From positions 1 through 64,000 of the forward strand of contig JAIWNF010000025.1 in the NCBI GenBank assembly GCA_025093555.1: DNA of 64,000 nucleotides, in the 5' to 3' direction. This document shows positions 34,814 to 50,291 of this stretch, one piece after another (within the stretch, counting starts at the first letter, position 1; each line of letters begins with the position of its first letter). The notes under the pieces were generated by a model. The model was given only the letters and a program-made list of their open reading frames with translations, did not search any database and had not been told where the DNA came from. Source of the stretch: Circinella umbellata. Taxonomy: Eukaryota > Mucoromycota > Mucoromycetes > Mucorales > Lichtheimiaceae. Made by a program: the position numbers and the translations under genes.

Positions 34814-35871
34814 CTGATCGATCGATCATCATTTTTTTTAAAAAAAAAAAAAAAAAAAACCAAGTAGTATCAGAACCCTTGATATTTGGTTTGACACGGA
34901 AACAGTTATCATTAGTTGTTCTTGTTGTTCAAAACAGTACATTGGTATTAATGATGCGATATTCTCGCATTGTTCAAAAACCAGGACAATCCATGTACAT
35001 TGCATCTACTGCTGTCTTTTTGGCCGAAGTATTAAAAATCATTGCCTGTTTATTCGTAATGTATCGTCAACAACGATATTGGTCCAAATTCATCCTTGTC
35101 GTACGAAACGAGATTCTCGGTAAACCGGCAGAAACGGCTAAAATGTTAATTCCATCCAGTTTATATGCTTTACAAAACAATTTACTTTATGTGGCATTGA
35201 GTAATCTCGAAGCAGCAACTTTTCAAGTGACTTATCAAATGAAGATTTTATCAACAGCCATCTTTTCAGTGGTTCTTTTGGGAAGATCATTATCGCGTAG
35301 TAAATGGTTAGCATTAGTGTTACTCATGATTGGTGTGACATTGGTACAATCACAAAGTATGTCAACACCTCCACCTGACGATACAGTACAAAGTCCGTTT
35401 ATTGGATTAGTAGCAGTTATTACAAGTTGTATTTCTTCTGGATTTGCTGGATGTTATTTTGAAAAGATTTTAAAAACGTCAGAAACAAGCATGTGGGTCA
35501 GAAATATTCAATTGGGTATATCGGGTGCGTTCTTTTCGTTGGTTGGGATGCTTATGTATGATATGCAACCATTAAGACAAGGTGGCATGTTACAAGGATA
35601 TGACTGGTTAACGTGGGTTGTGATTGGAAATCAAGCATTAGGTGGATTATTAGTGGCAATCGTAGTCAAATATGCAGATGTTATTTTGAAGTCGTTTGCT
35701 ACAAGTATATCACTTATTTTGTCAAGTGCTATTAGCTTTTACTTTTTTGATTTTCAATTATCAATGCAATTTGTGGTGGGTGCATGTATTGTCATTCTTG
35801 CAACTTATAATTACAGTGTGCCTGACAAGAAGGTATTAACACCACCGACAGCCACTACCAAACCTCATTAA
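34657..35871 (+). CDS. Golgi UDP-sugar (UDP-galactose/UDP-GlcNAc-type) transporter, two exons
   Basis: Member of the nucleotide-sugar transporter family (SLC35A type) that exchanges cytosolic UDP-sugar for luminal UMP. Exons 34657-34738 and 34868-35871 give 361 aa with about ten hydrophobic helices. Family signatures: MIPSSLYALQNNLLYVALSN-type helix with LEAATFQVTYQMKILSTA, GVTLVQ after helix five, GFAGCYFEKILK, and GGLLVAIVVKYADVILKSFATS near the C-terminus. The N-terminal ~30 residues are basic and cytosolic. The UDP-Gal versus UDP-GlcNAc preference cannot be told from sequence alone. The single intron (34739-34867) contains TAA repeats and a run of about 20 A just before the acceptor. Confidence 0.9.
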
Positions 35872-36564
35872 TATATTTACAAAGAAATCATTGAAAATTT
35901 GTTTTTTCTTGTTACTATAATTATTTTATTATTATTACTATTACTTTTTATTATTATTATTATTAATTTAGAAATCTAAGGGTGGTTAATGTCGTGGAAA
36001 TATTCATTAAAGAAATACTTTGTATATATCGTTTCTCTTCTTCTTTTTTTTTTTTTTTGCTATTATACATTCTTTTCTTCATTCATACCCTCAAAACAAA
36101 TTTATTTTATAAAATATTTTATTTGCGTATTCTTTTTTGTTTAATACTATTATCTAAAATAGGATAGAATAAATATTGGTTCTTTCTGTAGTAGATTTCA
36201 AAGATATCATAATTTAAAGTGCAGTATAAATGTTTATATATGAATATGTTAAAAGAGTGGGAATTGTTGGTATACATTTGAAAAAGAAAGAAAGAAAGAA
36301 AGAGGTGCTAGCACCCACTTTTTTTTTTGAAGTAAAAATACGTAATAATAATAATAGAAAAAAACGATATAAAAAAAAAAGACAGGAGAGAAAAGAAAGA
36401 TTTACAATAAGTATACAATGTGAAATAATAGTAATAATAATAATAATAGTAACGAAAATGTGGGATATGATAGTAATAATAATAATAATGAGGGATGAAA
36501 GAGAGACTGTGCTGTATAAGTGAGAGAAGAGGCTAGATAACATGTTATTTTTATTCATTTGCTT
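35872..36564. other. Convergent 3' region
   Basis: About 690 bp between the transporter (plus) and the WD40 gene (minus). It is AT-rich with TAA/TTA trinucleotide tracts and a GAAA repeat near 36285. No gene. Confidence 0.5.
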
Positions 36565-38354
36565 TTACCAATGACTTGCCAATTGAGTTTCACCAAGAAT
36601 ACGATGACGAATAGGACTAGGAATCGATAACCATTTTTCTAACCAAACCATCCCAAGTTTTGTATTATTTTCATCATTTTCATCTCTTTTTCGTTTTCTT
36701 GATGATTTTCTTCTTAGTGTACATACTTGTGCCTTTTTTCTTCTTTGTCGTCGTCGTCGTCTTGCTAGTTCCTTATTAGCTTCTTCTTCTAATTCTTTTG
36801 ATGATAAAGATTGACGATGAAACCTTTCCAAAAATCCACGTGCTTGTTTACCAGTGATATCCAATAATGTGTTAATGTTTTGTGCTGTCTTCATAAATTC
36901 ATAAGCCAAAATACGTTTCTTGGTAGCAACATATAAATAACGTCCATCATTCGACCATTGAATTCCATTGATTTTAGCCAGTATACGTAACCTTCGATCT
37001 CGCTCTCCACGAAACGATACCATAGTTATTTCTTGATGTGCATGCATATCTGTCGTATGATTGGCTGGATAATCCTTATCGTTAATATTACTGTTACGGG
37101 TCGCTGTTGTTGTAGCAGCAGCAATAGAATATATACATTGATTTGTACACATATGACCACGTGATTTAGATGTTTGATGATCAAAATCAAGAATGTTCAA
37201 CACTTCATTTGATTTTGCTCTTTTTGCTTCTTCTAGATTAACCGTATGAAAATATCCATATCTATTGGTAAATGCCAATACACCTTCAAGGCGTGGATGA
37301 AAAGAGATAGCATAAGTGTAACCACCTGCATCAATTGAATATAAAACTTGCTTTGTATCAGCACGCCAAACAAAGACATTATTATGTGTATCCGAAGTAT
37401 GTGCAAAATGTCGACTCGATTGGCTCCATGCAACATACTGTGAAGAATATGGCATATCTTGACCAGATCCACCATTACATTTCAATAAATGACAAGGCAC
37501 GTGTAATTTTTTAGGATGTCCAAAAGTCAATAGACCGGTTTCTGAATGTCTTGTAGTATCCAATATGAAAACATAAGCATCATCTCCAACACAAACCATT
37601 TGCTTCCCATCGTGACTCACTTTGGCATCATTGACGGCGACATGGTCAAAACATCTAAGATGAGTGTAAAGTTGAACAACTTCTGGTGTGGTTGTCGCGG
37701 ATGATGATTCTTGACTCCGGCATGCCGGCATAGATTGACATTCGTGATGAGAAGGTAGCTTGTAAACAAGGATTCCAGCCTCGTTCATACATGCGATAAG
37801 CATATATTCATACTCGCATTCTTCATCATTTTCTTCCGTTTCTCTTTCTTGTTGTTCATCGTCGTTGCAATTGTTACAGTTATCATCTAAATCTTGTTGC
37901 ATTCGTGAAGATAATTTTTTCCAACGTACAATTTGAATTGCATTGGTCATGAGCTGAACATTATTTCGACTCTTGAATTTAGTACCCCAGATTTTTCTAG
38001 GTTGTTGGTGATCCATACAGCAATATAATTCGAATTCTCCTTCAAGTCCACCGATAGCCATATAGCCATATTTATGTGCTAAACAAAGAGGTTCGAAATC
38101 TAGAGCAAGATACGAATCTTGAGGATAAACAGGAGGAAAATCTGCTCGTTGGATATATTTTGTAAAAGGTCGAAATCTTGCTATACCGGTAGGTGGTGAT
38201 GATGATACTGATGATGATTTTAATACTGTTTTCATTGCGTTTGCTGATGATGATGATGATGAGGAAGTATTCGACTTTTCATTATCGTCTGGCTGTAATA
38301 TTGTTGATCGCCGTAACGATACGGCCAAGTGCGTTTCACAAAATTTGCTACTAT

Positions 38355-38388
<34 letters not shown>

Positions 38389-39582
38389 GCCACTTCCACT
38401 ACTTGTACTTGTACCCATGTTTGTACTTGAATTATTATTATACTTGTTATTATTATTATTATTATTATTAGTATCGTGATTTATATTATAATTGTTGTTT
38501 TTGTTGTTAGAAATAGAAGCAGCAGTAAACGAGGATGATGCCAATGGTATAGATGATGATGATGAATATGGAAATGCGGACTCTTGTTGTTGCTGAGGTA
38601 TTGAAGATAGAGGAAATGACGTTGATGACGATGCAACTTCAGGAGTTGTTGTTGTAGTTGTAGTTAAAGGAAAGGAAGAATAAGAAACATGATCACTATC
38701 GATCCACGTCAGTGTATCATGTTGCTGTTGTTGTTCTTGATGGGTCGTCATAATAGTAGGAGTAAGCGTAGTATTAGTAGAAAAATTTGGTTGCATATTA
38801 GGAGATATCGGAAATTGATCGGAACTTGTTTCAATATGAGGACGACCACATTCGAAAATACGATTACGATAAATAGCATATAACTGTTCCGTCATACCAT
38901 AATTACTTAATACCATACATAATGCATTAGCAGCTTGATCATGATTCGTAGTAGAACAAGAAGAAGGTAATTGTTTAGGCCATCCTTTATCTTTTCTCCA
39001 AAAACTTTTAGTGTGCCAGCTTGGTAATAATATTTGGTTTAATTCGTTTTGTCGAAACTTAATAAAGTGTGTCAACCGCATGTCATTGGATTCCCAGGTA
39101 TAGTCATTAGTACTATAAGGATCTTCGTCCCACATGTCGAAACCTGCTGTTGTTGTTCTTCGTTGTTGTTCTTCATAGTGTTGTTGTTGGTAGTTTGAAT
39201 TGTTTTCCGAATCCGACAATTCAGAAGCATCACTATCCGGATCATCTTGACACCGATAATTGGGATTTCGTGGACCCAGGTATTCGTAATCTAAAGAATA
39301 TTCGGAATCGTCACTATACGCGCCTTCGTCATAAACATCGTCTTCAATGGTCATTTCAATATCATTCATTTGTTGGTGTTGTTGTTGTTCTTCTTGTAAC
39401 ACGTGATTTGAGTCGTTATTATTGTTATTGTTGTCATTGTACATTTCACGGTATATTGGTGGTTGTTGATTTATATTAGTATTGCTACTTGACTGTTGGT
39501 CATTGTGATTATCATAATATTGATTTATAGTCGTGTCATCATCATAAAATAGATCTTCACAATCAGCCTCATAGTACGCCAT
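36565..39582 (-). CDS. Large WD40-repeat-like protein, 1,005 aa, single exon
   Basis: An uninterrupted ORF, unusual in this intron-rich window. Residues 1-~165 are acidic, Asn/Gln-rich and disordered. A conserved-looking block (~165-255) has WESNDMRLTHFIKFRQNELNQ, then SFWRKDKGWP. Residues ~265-470 are Ser/Thr/Asn homopolymers. From ~480 a beta-propeller-like region begins (EPLCLAHKYGYMAIGGLEGEFELY). It includes NDAKVSHDGKQMVCVGDDAYVFILD, YVAWSQSSRHFAHTSDTHNNVFVWR and ISFHPRLEGVLAFTNRYGYFHTV, typical WD40 blades. The C-terminus is very basic (RRRRRQRRKKAQV), a probable nuclear signal. It may be the fungal DUF2415-type WD protein, but that is recollection only. Function is unknown. Confidence 0.82.
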
Positions 39583-39913
39583 GCGGGACCGAGAAGGTAG
39601 AAAGAGAGAAAAAGTGTTTTAGCTTTGTATTTTTTTTTAGATATATATATAAATAAAATATTTTCTCAAATTTAATAATATATATTTAAAATGATATAAA
39701 TGATAATATATATAAATGACGATATAAACTATATATATTATGATGATATATCTAAAAGAATATAAAAAGGAAAAGGAAAAGAAAAAAAGAAATAAGAAAA
39801 AGGAGTGTTTTGGCTATAAAGAAAAAGAAATAAAAAGAAGAAGAAAATGATAAAAATTCTTAGAAGTAATAATAAGTCTTTCTTACCCTGACAAGCGAGA
39901 AGTAAACGTGGCG

Positions 39914-39956
<43 letters not shown>

Positions 39957-41376
39957 CAACAATCCATACATATTATAAGATTACTCCTACATGTTATATA
40001 TTTATTTTTATGTATGAAAAAGAATTCCCTTTCTGTTGGTACACATCCGATTAAAATAATATTGTTTATCAATTTTATAACTTATGATGTCAATCCTATA
40101 ATCCCTCTCATCATTAATCCATTAATCCCTTTCTTCTTGTCTTCTTCTTTTACCATCATGTCATTCTCCCCCTCTGCAGTTATATAATTCCCCCATTCTT
40201 CTTTCATTCTCTTTACTCCTCTCACCCCCACACCCCCACACCCCCCAAAAAAAAAGAATCCTATTTTCTCCTCTTCTCTTGTTTTCTTCCTTTTTTTTTA
40301 CTTTATCTTTGAAAATATAACATATATAATATATATGCGTGGATTCTTTTATTTATTAATTCACATGATATAAACGGATTCTTCTCCCAATGAGTTTTTC
40401 TTTTTTTGAAAAAAGGATGTGCTACAATCTTTTCAATATTGAATGGAGTTGCTTTTTTGTGTTTTGTGAAACTAATGCTGTACTACACATCACACAGCAT
40501 TATACAGCATATACCCCAAATACGCACACACTTTTTTTGAACAGGTTTTTCCAAATTGGATCCTTATGTCCTATCACATTAAAAAAAACTCCCTCTTTTT
40601 TCTTCTTGGTCCAATTATCTGGATTAATCTATTCAGTATTTTGATATTTAATATTGAAAATATGTACATACGTACACATAAGCTTTTTTATATTTCTGTT
40701 TAAGCTTTTTTTGTTTTTTCGTATGTATATAAAGTATAAAAAGAAAACAGAGAACTCTTACAATACTTTTTTTTTTTTTTATTCCTCCGAAGACCGGAAC
40801 CGAGGATTTATATTACTTATTTTTCAATCGTGGCTTTGACTGAATAAAAATGGATAAGACCCACCTCACAACCACCATATAACACATAAATATACACACA
40901 ACAACCCTTCCAGAGATTATTCATCTTGTTTCCTTTTAAAGATCTCTGTCCCGTGAATCTTCTTTGTTTCTTGTATTACATTAACTAAACAGCTTGACAA
41001 AATAAAAAATCACAATAATCATTCGATAAATGATATAATATTATGCTGTACGATCCTTTAACGATTGTTCCAAACCGACCATTTAGTACTAGTACTATTA
41101 TGGTCGTAGTTTACTATCATTTTGGGGTAATATAATATAATATTTAATTTATTAACTCTCTTCACTCTAAATTATAAATCCGAAATAGTGGATAATCACA
41201 TTTACATATACACTCTCTCAATTTACTACATTTAAACAGGAAGAAGAGAGTCTTTTTCTTTTCTTTTCTTTTCTTAAGCAAAAATAATAATAAAAAAAAG
41301 ATAACTAAATGAAACAGACTGGTATATAACTTATATATAATTTTGTGCGTTTGTTGGCTATTAATAAAAATGACCT

Positions 41377-41413
<37 letters not shown>
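39583..41413. other. Intergenic between the WD40 gene promoter and the GTR1 3' end
   Basis: About 1.8 kb, pyrimidine- and AT-rich, with no coding signal. A (TAA)n tract lies at 39917-39950. A (TA)n tract at 41379-41413 abuts the GTR1 stop codon. The ~400 bp left of 40000 should hold the WD40 gene promoter. Confidence 0.5.
41379..41413. repeat. (TA)n microsatellite in the GTR1 3' UTR
   Basis: About 17 TA units ending next to the minus-strand GTR1 stop codon (41416-41414), so the transcribed 3' UTR begins almost directly with the repeat. Confidence 0.9.
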
Positions 41414-43299
<1,886 letters not shown>

Positions 43300-46200
43300 G
43301 TTTGGTATATTTTATATGTGCTATGTGTATGCGTGTATAAAGTTGATTAAAAAAAAAAAAGCATCCACTTTTTTTTTTCTGTGTGGATTTGATTTAAACG
43401 CCGTTTTGATAAATAATTTTATTGGCTAATTGAGTCAACAATAATCCTGCCGACCTCCAAAAATCTAGTCTCTTTGTTTTATAATTATGCAATATAAAAA
43501 GGATAATTCAAAAAGAGCAGACAGATATAATTATATATCAAGAGCTCTTACTGTATATTTTATGTATTAAAACTTTTTTCTTCACAGCGTGTGTTGTAAT
43601 TTCAGTAATATAATAGCATATCTGTCAATGTATATTTCATTCTAATGAATTTCTATTTACTTTATGTCAAAAAAAAAAAAAAAAACAGTATCCACAGTAA
43701 GCCACTGTTGTTGTTAGCTTATAATACTATTGCTGTAACTAGGGAAAAAAAGCATATAGAATCTTATTGGATAAACAAACTTAATATTTGCTTTGAAAAA
43801 AGAAGCCAATTATTTTTAAAACAATAACACTTGGGAGCCCAAGTGAATAAAGAACTTAAAAGCTTTATCGGTTTGAAAAACTCACATCAAATTCAATAGA
43901 ACATATCCCTTGCCATTGTCATTATGAGTAACTCTAAACAGGTATAAATAATATCAGATTACGTGTATTATGTTTTGCACTCTTTTAAACATTTGTAGCT
44001 TATCAAATTTATATGCAACATGTTTTAAATTTGACGGGCCAGATTTACTGTTTATTCAAATCCGACCCGTTGGAAACTCGCGTTTTACTTTATTTCCGTA
44101 TGTAAATTATTTCTCAAGTCATTCACTATATATGATTTTATATTTTAATAGCTTTTTAATTGTTATTAATAATCAAAGATTTAGCAGAGAAGGATTCATT
44201 TCTATTATACAGCTGTTATCTCGATAAGGATATTTTCAATGAAAAAAAATATACTATATATTTATACGTAATACGTAGAGAAAAACTTGTTTAATATAGT
44301 ATAGCTACATAATAATATATTGACATCAGTTATTAAATTGACATTGGTATCTCTTTATAAGAGCTTGCATGAAACAGACTTCTAATATTAATCATATTCA
44401 CACGTACGTAGAAAAGAAATAATCCAATCACCTCGATTGTTTCAAGGTGATTTGTCAAGTTTTTTTTCTTGTTGTGTATCAACGTCAATCAATGATGGTG
44501 AAAGTAAAACGACGGTGGCAAAAAAAGAAATTATTCTGAAAGTCTCTTTTTTAATATGGTTACACTAGCTTTGAGTTTCTTCTATAATAAACTTTTTTTT
44601 TTTTTTTTTGGTGATGAAGAATTTTTCTAGTTTATCTTGATTGTGCAACAATGTTCACATCAGGAAATCACTACACTCCTTTTTTTTTTTGTGAATGTTT
44701 CTAAGAATCTTTTACTTAACTAAGCCCAAACTCTAATTATGTAGCCGAAAAAAAGAAGTTCAGCATAACAGCAGCAGCATTGTAGTTGTCATACATTCAT
44801 CGGGTCTTTCATTATCACAACAGATAAAATTGAGGAAATGATGTTTTAATTTAACAAAGTTCAGAACATGTTTTTTTTTTCGTTCCACTAACATTTTCCA
44901 GGCGTAATTATATATGGGTTAACGCAATGGGTAAATGTCTTTTCTTTTTTAGGATAAGTTATTTGATAGATAAAAACATCTGCCACTTTATTTTCAGCAA
45001 TACGTAGCTTTTTTTTAAAATAAAATAATGTTTAACTTTTTTCTTTTTATAATCGATACGTAGATAGTTCAAATAAAATAAAAACATACTAGAATACGCA
45101 CGTATAATATATTCAACTATACGTACGTAAATAGTTATTAATTGGCCACGTACGTATCATTATTAGTATATAATTGAAACAAATTATCTACAATCTCTTT
45201 TTCTTTTTTTAAAAAAAAAACTGTTTCTCATTGACGGTTAAAAGGGGACGAAAAAAAATTAAGTTCAAATCAGAAGAACAATATCTTCTTTTTCTTCTCT
45301 TGTTGTACTTTCTGTGATGATCACGGCTTGTGGTGAAAGAGATAATTGTGATACCCCAACCATCAACTTTATAAAAAAAAAAGTTATCTTCAGTTTTTGA
45401 TGATACAATGATAATAATTGGTTTTTAATATGACGCACAAAACCAGAGTTTGAGTTAAAAAAAAAAAAGAAAGCGTAAATCTAGTCACTAGTGATAGCAT
45501 TAAAAACTTTAACACTTTGCGTCCGTGATGGAATAACTATAGTCACTGTTGAAAAATAAATTGACTTTTCATAGGGAATGTTTTTAAATTATCCAGAATA
45601 TCTTTTTATTACTATCGTCAGCAGCAAGATCAAGTCTTAGTCCTGCTATATGAAGACAGAATAAGGGTAAGATAACACTTTTTCCAATGTTTTGTAGAAG
45701 GTAAATTGTTTATTGAATTATGAGCTGAGCTACACTATAGCCTCAAGTAATGTAAAAGGAATTAGCGCTGTGTATATTAATGTTAGAATAATATATAAGA
45801 AAAGAACATATGCTATCTTATGTATATATTGACGACATGCTGTTTATCACTTTCACGACCCACTCATCAATTAATGAATAGTGTTTACATATGATATTTA
45901 CAGTATGTTTTAATACAGAAAGGCTTTCGCCTCGTAAAGCAACAAACCAATGATACGCTTTAATGGTACATAACAAACTGAATGAACGGTAGGTAATTTA
46001 AAGACATCTTAACAATAGACGATAAAGCAAATCAGCAAACGTAACATTTACATATTCTTCATCTTTCTTTTTTGCAACCAATAAAAACTAGAAACGTACA
46101 AACAATTTCTAAAATACTTTGATAGATTCAAATGTCTTTATTCAATAGAAGGGTAAAGGAAATAATAATAGTGATAAAGTCTTTCAGAGTTTCATGGTCT

Positions 46201-46655
46201 AGTTTGATGACAGGTTAATTATGTGGATGGAACATAGATTGAATGTGTATAATGAGGCAATGTATACTTAATTCACAAACAACAGGACGTAAATGTTTTA
46301 TTTACGAAGGATAGTACACCAGTCCAATGAGTGCAAAGCTGTTTTTGAAAAGATACGTATGGGCCTCAACAATGAATGCTTTTTTATTTCAAAATTAATT
46401 TCCACTCGACAGTAGAATTCAAATCAATGCGATGGATATCAATATATACTAAAAATTGTTTACTTCACTTGTTGTACATAAGTATCGATCAGCTAGACCC
46501 ACTTATTACCAAATGTTTAAACCAAATACTGTACGGATTTCCAACGTTTACTTGGTTTGGATAATTTGCTGGATCCAGCATTAAGTACTATTTCAGAAAT
46601 AACAATCATGTTTAAAATCAACTACATATTGGAAAGAAGTAATTGAGTAATAATA
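43300..46655. other. Gene-poor AT-rich region
   Basis: No gene found in 3.3 kb. ORFs at 43645-43827 and 43970-44227 are low-complexity. A short inverted repeat AATCACCT...AGGTGATT (near 44425-44452) could form a hairpin. The first few hundred bases hold the GTR1 promoter. Confidence 0.45.
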
Positions 46656-47456
46656 CAGTGATTAATCGTTAAACCGGTACTCGTTAAACAGGTATTTCGC
46701 TAAACCGGTAGTATCTCTTAAATATCTTTTATATACTTAGTAAAATACCTCTGATTCGCTAAACCGGTATCCCATGAGCTTTCCTAAATATTTACCGGGT
46801 TTATAATAATATTATTCTATATACGTAATATAGTATTAGTCTTTTTGTTGATAAAATCAGTAATACAGCCTTTCTTTCACATTATCTCAGCTTTTCCCTT
46901 TGTTTTCAGTTGGCTACTTTGTTTCCATAGCAATTAAAGATACACAAATCATTCTTGATGTTGTCAAGAGAAAGCTTCCCAACATTTTGTTGACAACAGT
47001 GTCTCTTTTTCGCCAACTTCACACAGCTGCTTTTTTCTACTTTCTCATCTGCGTACGTACGTACGTACTTCTTTTCTACTTTTTCATGTACTTGTTCATT
47101 ACCATTGAATATGTAATTATGTTGTTGATTCAATGCATTTTTACCCATTTATTCAACTGCTAGTAACCATGGTCCATATTGAACACGCTTTGTTGTAAAG
47201 ACATTATTAATATAGTCCCTGGTTGATTATCACTATCTGATGAATACACTATTATCATTTTTATCGCTAATGATTAGCTCATAGTAGCAAAGCTACATTA
47301 TATGAACTATCATTTTTTTTATCTTATCCATACAGATTAATTTAAGTATATTGTACATATTAATATTAGTTGAGTTTCAATTCGCTAAACCGGTAATTCG
47401 CTAAACTGGTACAAATTCTTACATATATTGAGTATCTGTTTAACGAATAATCACTG
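46656..47456. mobile_element. Non-autonomous pogo/Tc1-like DNA transposon (801 bp)
   Basis: Perfect TA dinucleotides (46654-46655 and 47457-47458) bracket an inverted repeat of about 27 bp. The left end is CAGTGATTAATCGTTAAACC; the opposite-strand right end is CAGTGATTATTCGTTAAACA, about 24 of 27 matching including the following GTACTC/ATACTC. Starting with CAG and duplicating TA fits pogo/Tigger/Fot1 elements. TTCGCTAAACCGGTA-type 15-mers recur near both ends in the same orientation: about 46670, 46685, 46708 and 46752 on the left, about 47379 and 47394 on the right. They may be transposase-binding sites. The interior ORFs (87 and 80 codons) show no transposase similarity. Confidence 0.75.
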
Positions 47457-48495
47457 TACTATTATAAGAGCAGCGGGTGCTTAGTCAACTAAACAGCATA
47501 TTTTATTGAGTCTATTCATAGGAAGATATCTAATTATTTCACAGCAAGTGAATGTAAAATATCCACGGCAGACACTTAAAATAAAGTACTTTTAGGCGAT
47601 TAATCTTGTACATAGTACATAATATTTAAAGTACATAACCTTACTTTTTTTTTTGCTTCGCCATATATTACAGCTTCACTCTCAACATTTTCGCTATATA
47701 CTCTTACAGGGTTTTTGATTTACACTACTTCCCCCCCATTATCTGACCTTAATCAAATATGTCCGACTAGCTCACTGTGATGATTAGGGACAAAGTAATA
47801 TAAATCTGTAGCAAGGCTAGTACTAATATAACGCATATTACTTATTTTCATCCTGAAAAAAAAAAAAAAGCTTCCACTTTCCTTTTGGCTGGTCATACTT
47901 AAGATACAAGCAGTTTTTTATTGTTGTTTTTTTTTTCTCGCTTACATACTTTAGATTACACATAAAAATTAAAAAAAAAATAAAAGCTTTTTATACATAA
48001 ATTTAAAATATTATATAAGGATATCATGCAATATTTTGATCCCTGCTTTTCATCTGACACCCCTAGTTTATTAGGAATGATATGTATAAAATAAAAAAAA
48101 AACGACGACAGGCAAAAAAAAAAGTAACAGTTCATAAAAACAAGGATAAGCAAATTTTTTTTTGTAGATGTACGCTTTTGACTACATGTTTTCCAAAGAA
48201 CAAGGTAGAAGAATGAAGTAGATCTTTAACGTTACGCACTAAAATAATAAAATTAATACTTATTATTCCTATTGTTTCTGTTTTTAGACAATAAATATAT
48301 ACAGTTTATAAAGCTTTTATAGAAGCACTAATGTCTTTCCAGCTGTATGTAGTAGAAGAAGGAGGAGAAGGTATAGAGGAAGTAGAGGAGAACAAGGGAA
48401 CAAAAAAAGAAGTACGTAGTAGAAGGAAGCAGGGTGTGAAAGAAAAAGAATTCTTTGCTTTTGGCTAGTCAATGTATTAGAAAAGAAAGAAGTTA
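47457..48495. other. Intergenic, right of the pogo-like element
   Basis: AT-rich, with A and T homopolymers and no coding signal. It includes the 3' flank of the next minus-strand gene. Confidence 0.4.
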
Positions 48496-49523
48496 TCAAG
48501 AATACAGCATGAGTCCAGGATCTGAAAAACGCTTGCTCCTTGGTTGATAGCATTGCTGTTGCCTTGTCGAAATATAGTTCTGCTTATCAAGCGTATCTAA
48601 TCTTTCTGTCCTTCTTATATATTCTTGCCGTTGTTCTCTAAAATTGATATTTCTATCTTGGTCATGGTGATCGTTATTCATTCTATTAACATAAACATTA
48701 TCGTCAACATGATCTTCATTTTCATAAAATGATAGTTCTGAAGATAATACATGGATAGCAGCATCTCGTAAAGTTTGCCGGTGTATCATACGTGGATATC
48801 GAAATCCAATTAAAGTGGATGTATTACCAAGTTGATTATGTTGCTGTTGTTGCTCCTGTTCATCCTGTTCACGAACAGACCTTAACCGAGTTGAAAATCG
48901 ACGGCGGTTTTTATTACTGTTATTAGCTTGTTGTTGTTGCGTTGTAAATGATACACCTGAATCCCGCTTTATATCTTGGTGCCGTAGCTGTTGTTGTTGT
49001 TGTGGATGTTGTTGTGGTTGTGGTTGCGGTGATAATATAATCAATGATGTTGCTGTTCCTGCACTCCCACCCTTACCAGTAACAGCTCGATTATGTTCAC
49101 CTAGTGCACGAAGAATGTTGACATTATTTAATCCACAAAGACCTTCATGCAAAAGTTTTAACTTTTCATTTTGATATTGTTGATAGCTTGTTTCAGAAGC
49201 TGACCATGAATTTCGTTTTAGCAGGGGTGGTGTAGATACTGGAGGAGTGGTAGTATGTGTTGTGGTCGAGGCTTTGGTAGGTGATGTTGAAGAATACCGT
49301 TGCTGCTGTAATGGTTGTTGATTAACAGCATCGTTATTGATTGGTGCTTCTCCCTCTTCCCCCGTCTCTGTTATTTCCAATGGCACATGTTGATGTTTCC
49401 CTAGCTCCTGTTTATGTTGGCTTTCCTGTCGTTCTTCTCCTTGATTTCTTTTGAAACGTACAGACGTTAACCATCGTGGAAACCATTTCCTTCGTCTCTT
49501 TTGATTGTTATCATTATTAGCAC

Positions 49524-49557
<34 letters not shown>

Positions 49558-50291
49558 GTTGTTGTTGTTGTTATTAGTCGTGTTATTGGCTACTATTGAT
49601 TGTGTCGTCACGGGTTGTTGTATAATCACTTCGTCACTTAGAGATAATGTGTCAAGTGGTACTAAGGATCGAATTTCGGCTCGTCGTCGACGCTGTAATT
49701 TCGTTTCCAGCTGGATTACATTGGCTTGCGTTTCAACATAAGAGTCGACATGAAACTTACGTGCTTCTTTGCTATTGGAGTACTATATATTGTATATATA
49801 TGGTTAGTATATATGAGGGCTATTTTTTTGGGATCCTTACAATTTCATTTATGCACCGTGTAAGCAAACGTAAAAGCTGAACTTACAGAATTGGTATGAA
49901 ACTTTAAATTGGATTCAGTTAAAGAACTGATAAAAGGTTCTATATGATGCTGTTTCGGCTGCTGTTGAGAATGTTGTAGTCGATCAGCAGTTGATGATGA
50001 TGGCGACTGCGAGGCGATAGCGATGACAAGACCTGGATCGGACGGTAATACTTGTTCAATTTCAGAAAATCGTGAAGACGGAGTTGTTCTGGAGGTTGTA
50101 CCAGGATCGACACATGGTGTAGTGGCAGCGGCCACAGTGGGAGTATTCATACCATTAACCATATTAGAAGCATTGATATCACTGTCACTAGCAAAACCTG
50201 GCGATGATGATGCTATTAGGTTAGCTTTTTGGCTACTAAATTGATGAGAGGGTGGCGGAAAGGAATGTCGATAACTCAATGCGTTTTGCAT
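48496..50291 (-). CDS. Unrecognised Gln/Asn/Ser-rich protein, two exons, 563 aa
   Basis: Exons 50291-49887 and 49782-48496 join in phase. Residues 1-135 are Ser/Pro/Gln-rich (SSSPGFASDSDIN, PSSRFSEIEQVLPSDPG). Across the exon junction lies the one stretch that looks structured and conserved (~125-190): LKFHTNSYSNSKEARKFHVD, then YVETQANVIQLETKLQRRRR and EIRSLVPLDTLSLSDEV. It is probably a helical or coiled-coil segment. Then come a run of about 18 Asn, a basic patch (RRRKWFPRWLTSVRFKR) and a Gln-rich remainder, with islands at KRNSWSASETSYQQY and RYPRMIHRQTLRDAAIHVLSSEL. No catalytic motif, signal peptide or membrane helix. It is possibly a scaffold or regulator; function cannot be inferred. 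Confidence 0.72.

Noticed and set aside
38193..39479. Plus-strand ORFs rich in Tyr or Val opposite the WD40 gene
   Set aside because: They arise from Ser/Asn/Gln homopolymers on the minus strand.
46900..47163. 87- and 80-codon ORFs inside the pogo-like element as possible transposase
   Set aside because: No DDE motif or helix-turn-helix pattern and too short; the element is better read as non-autonomous.
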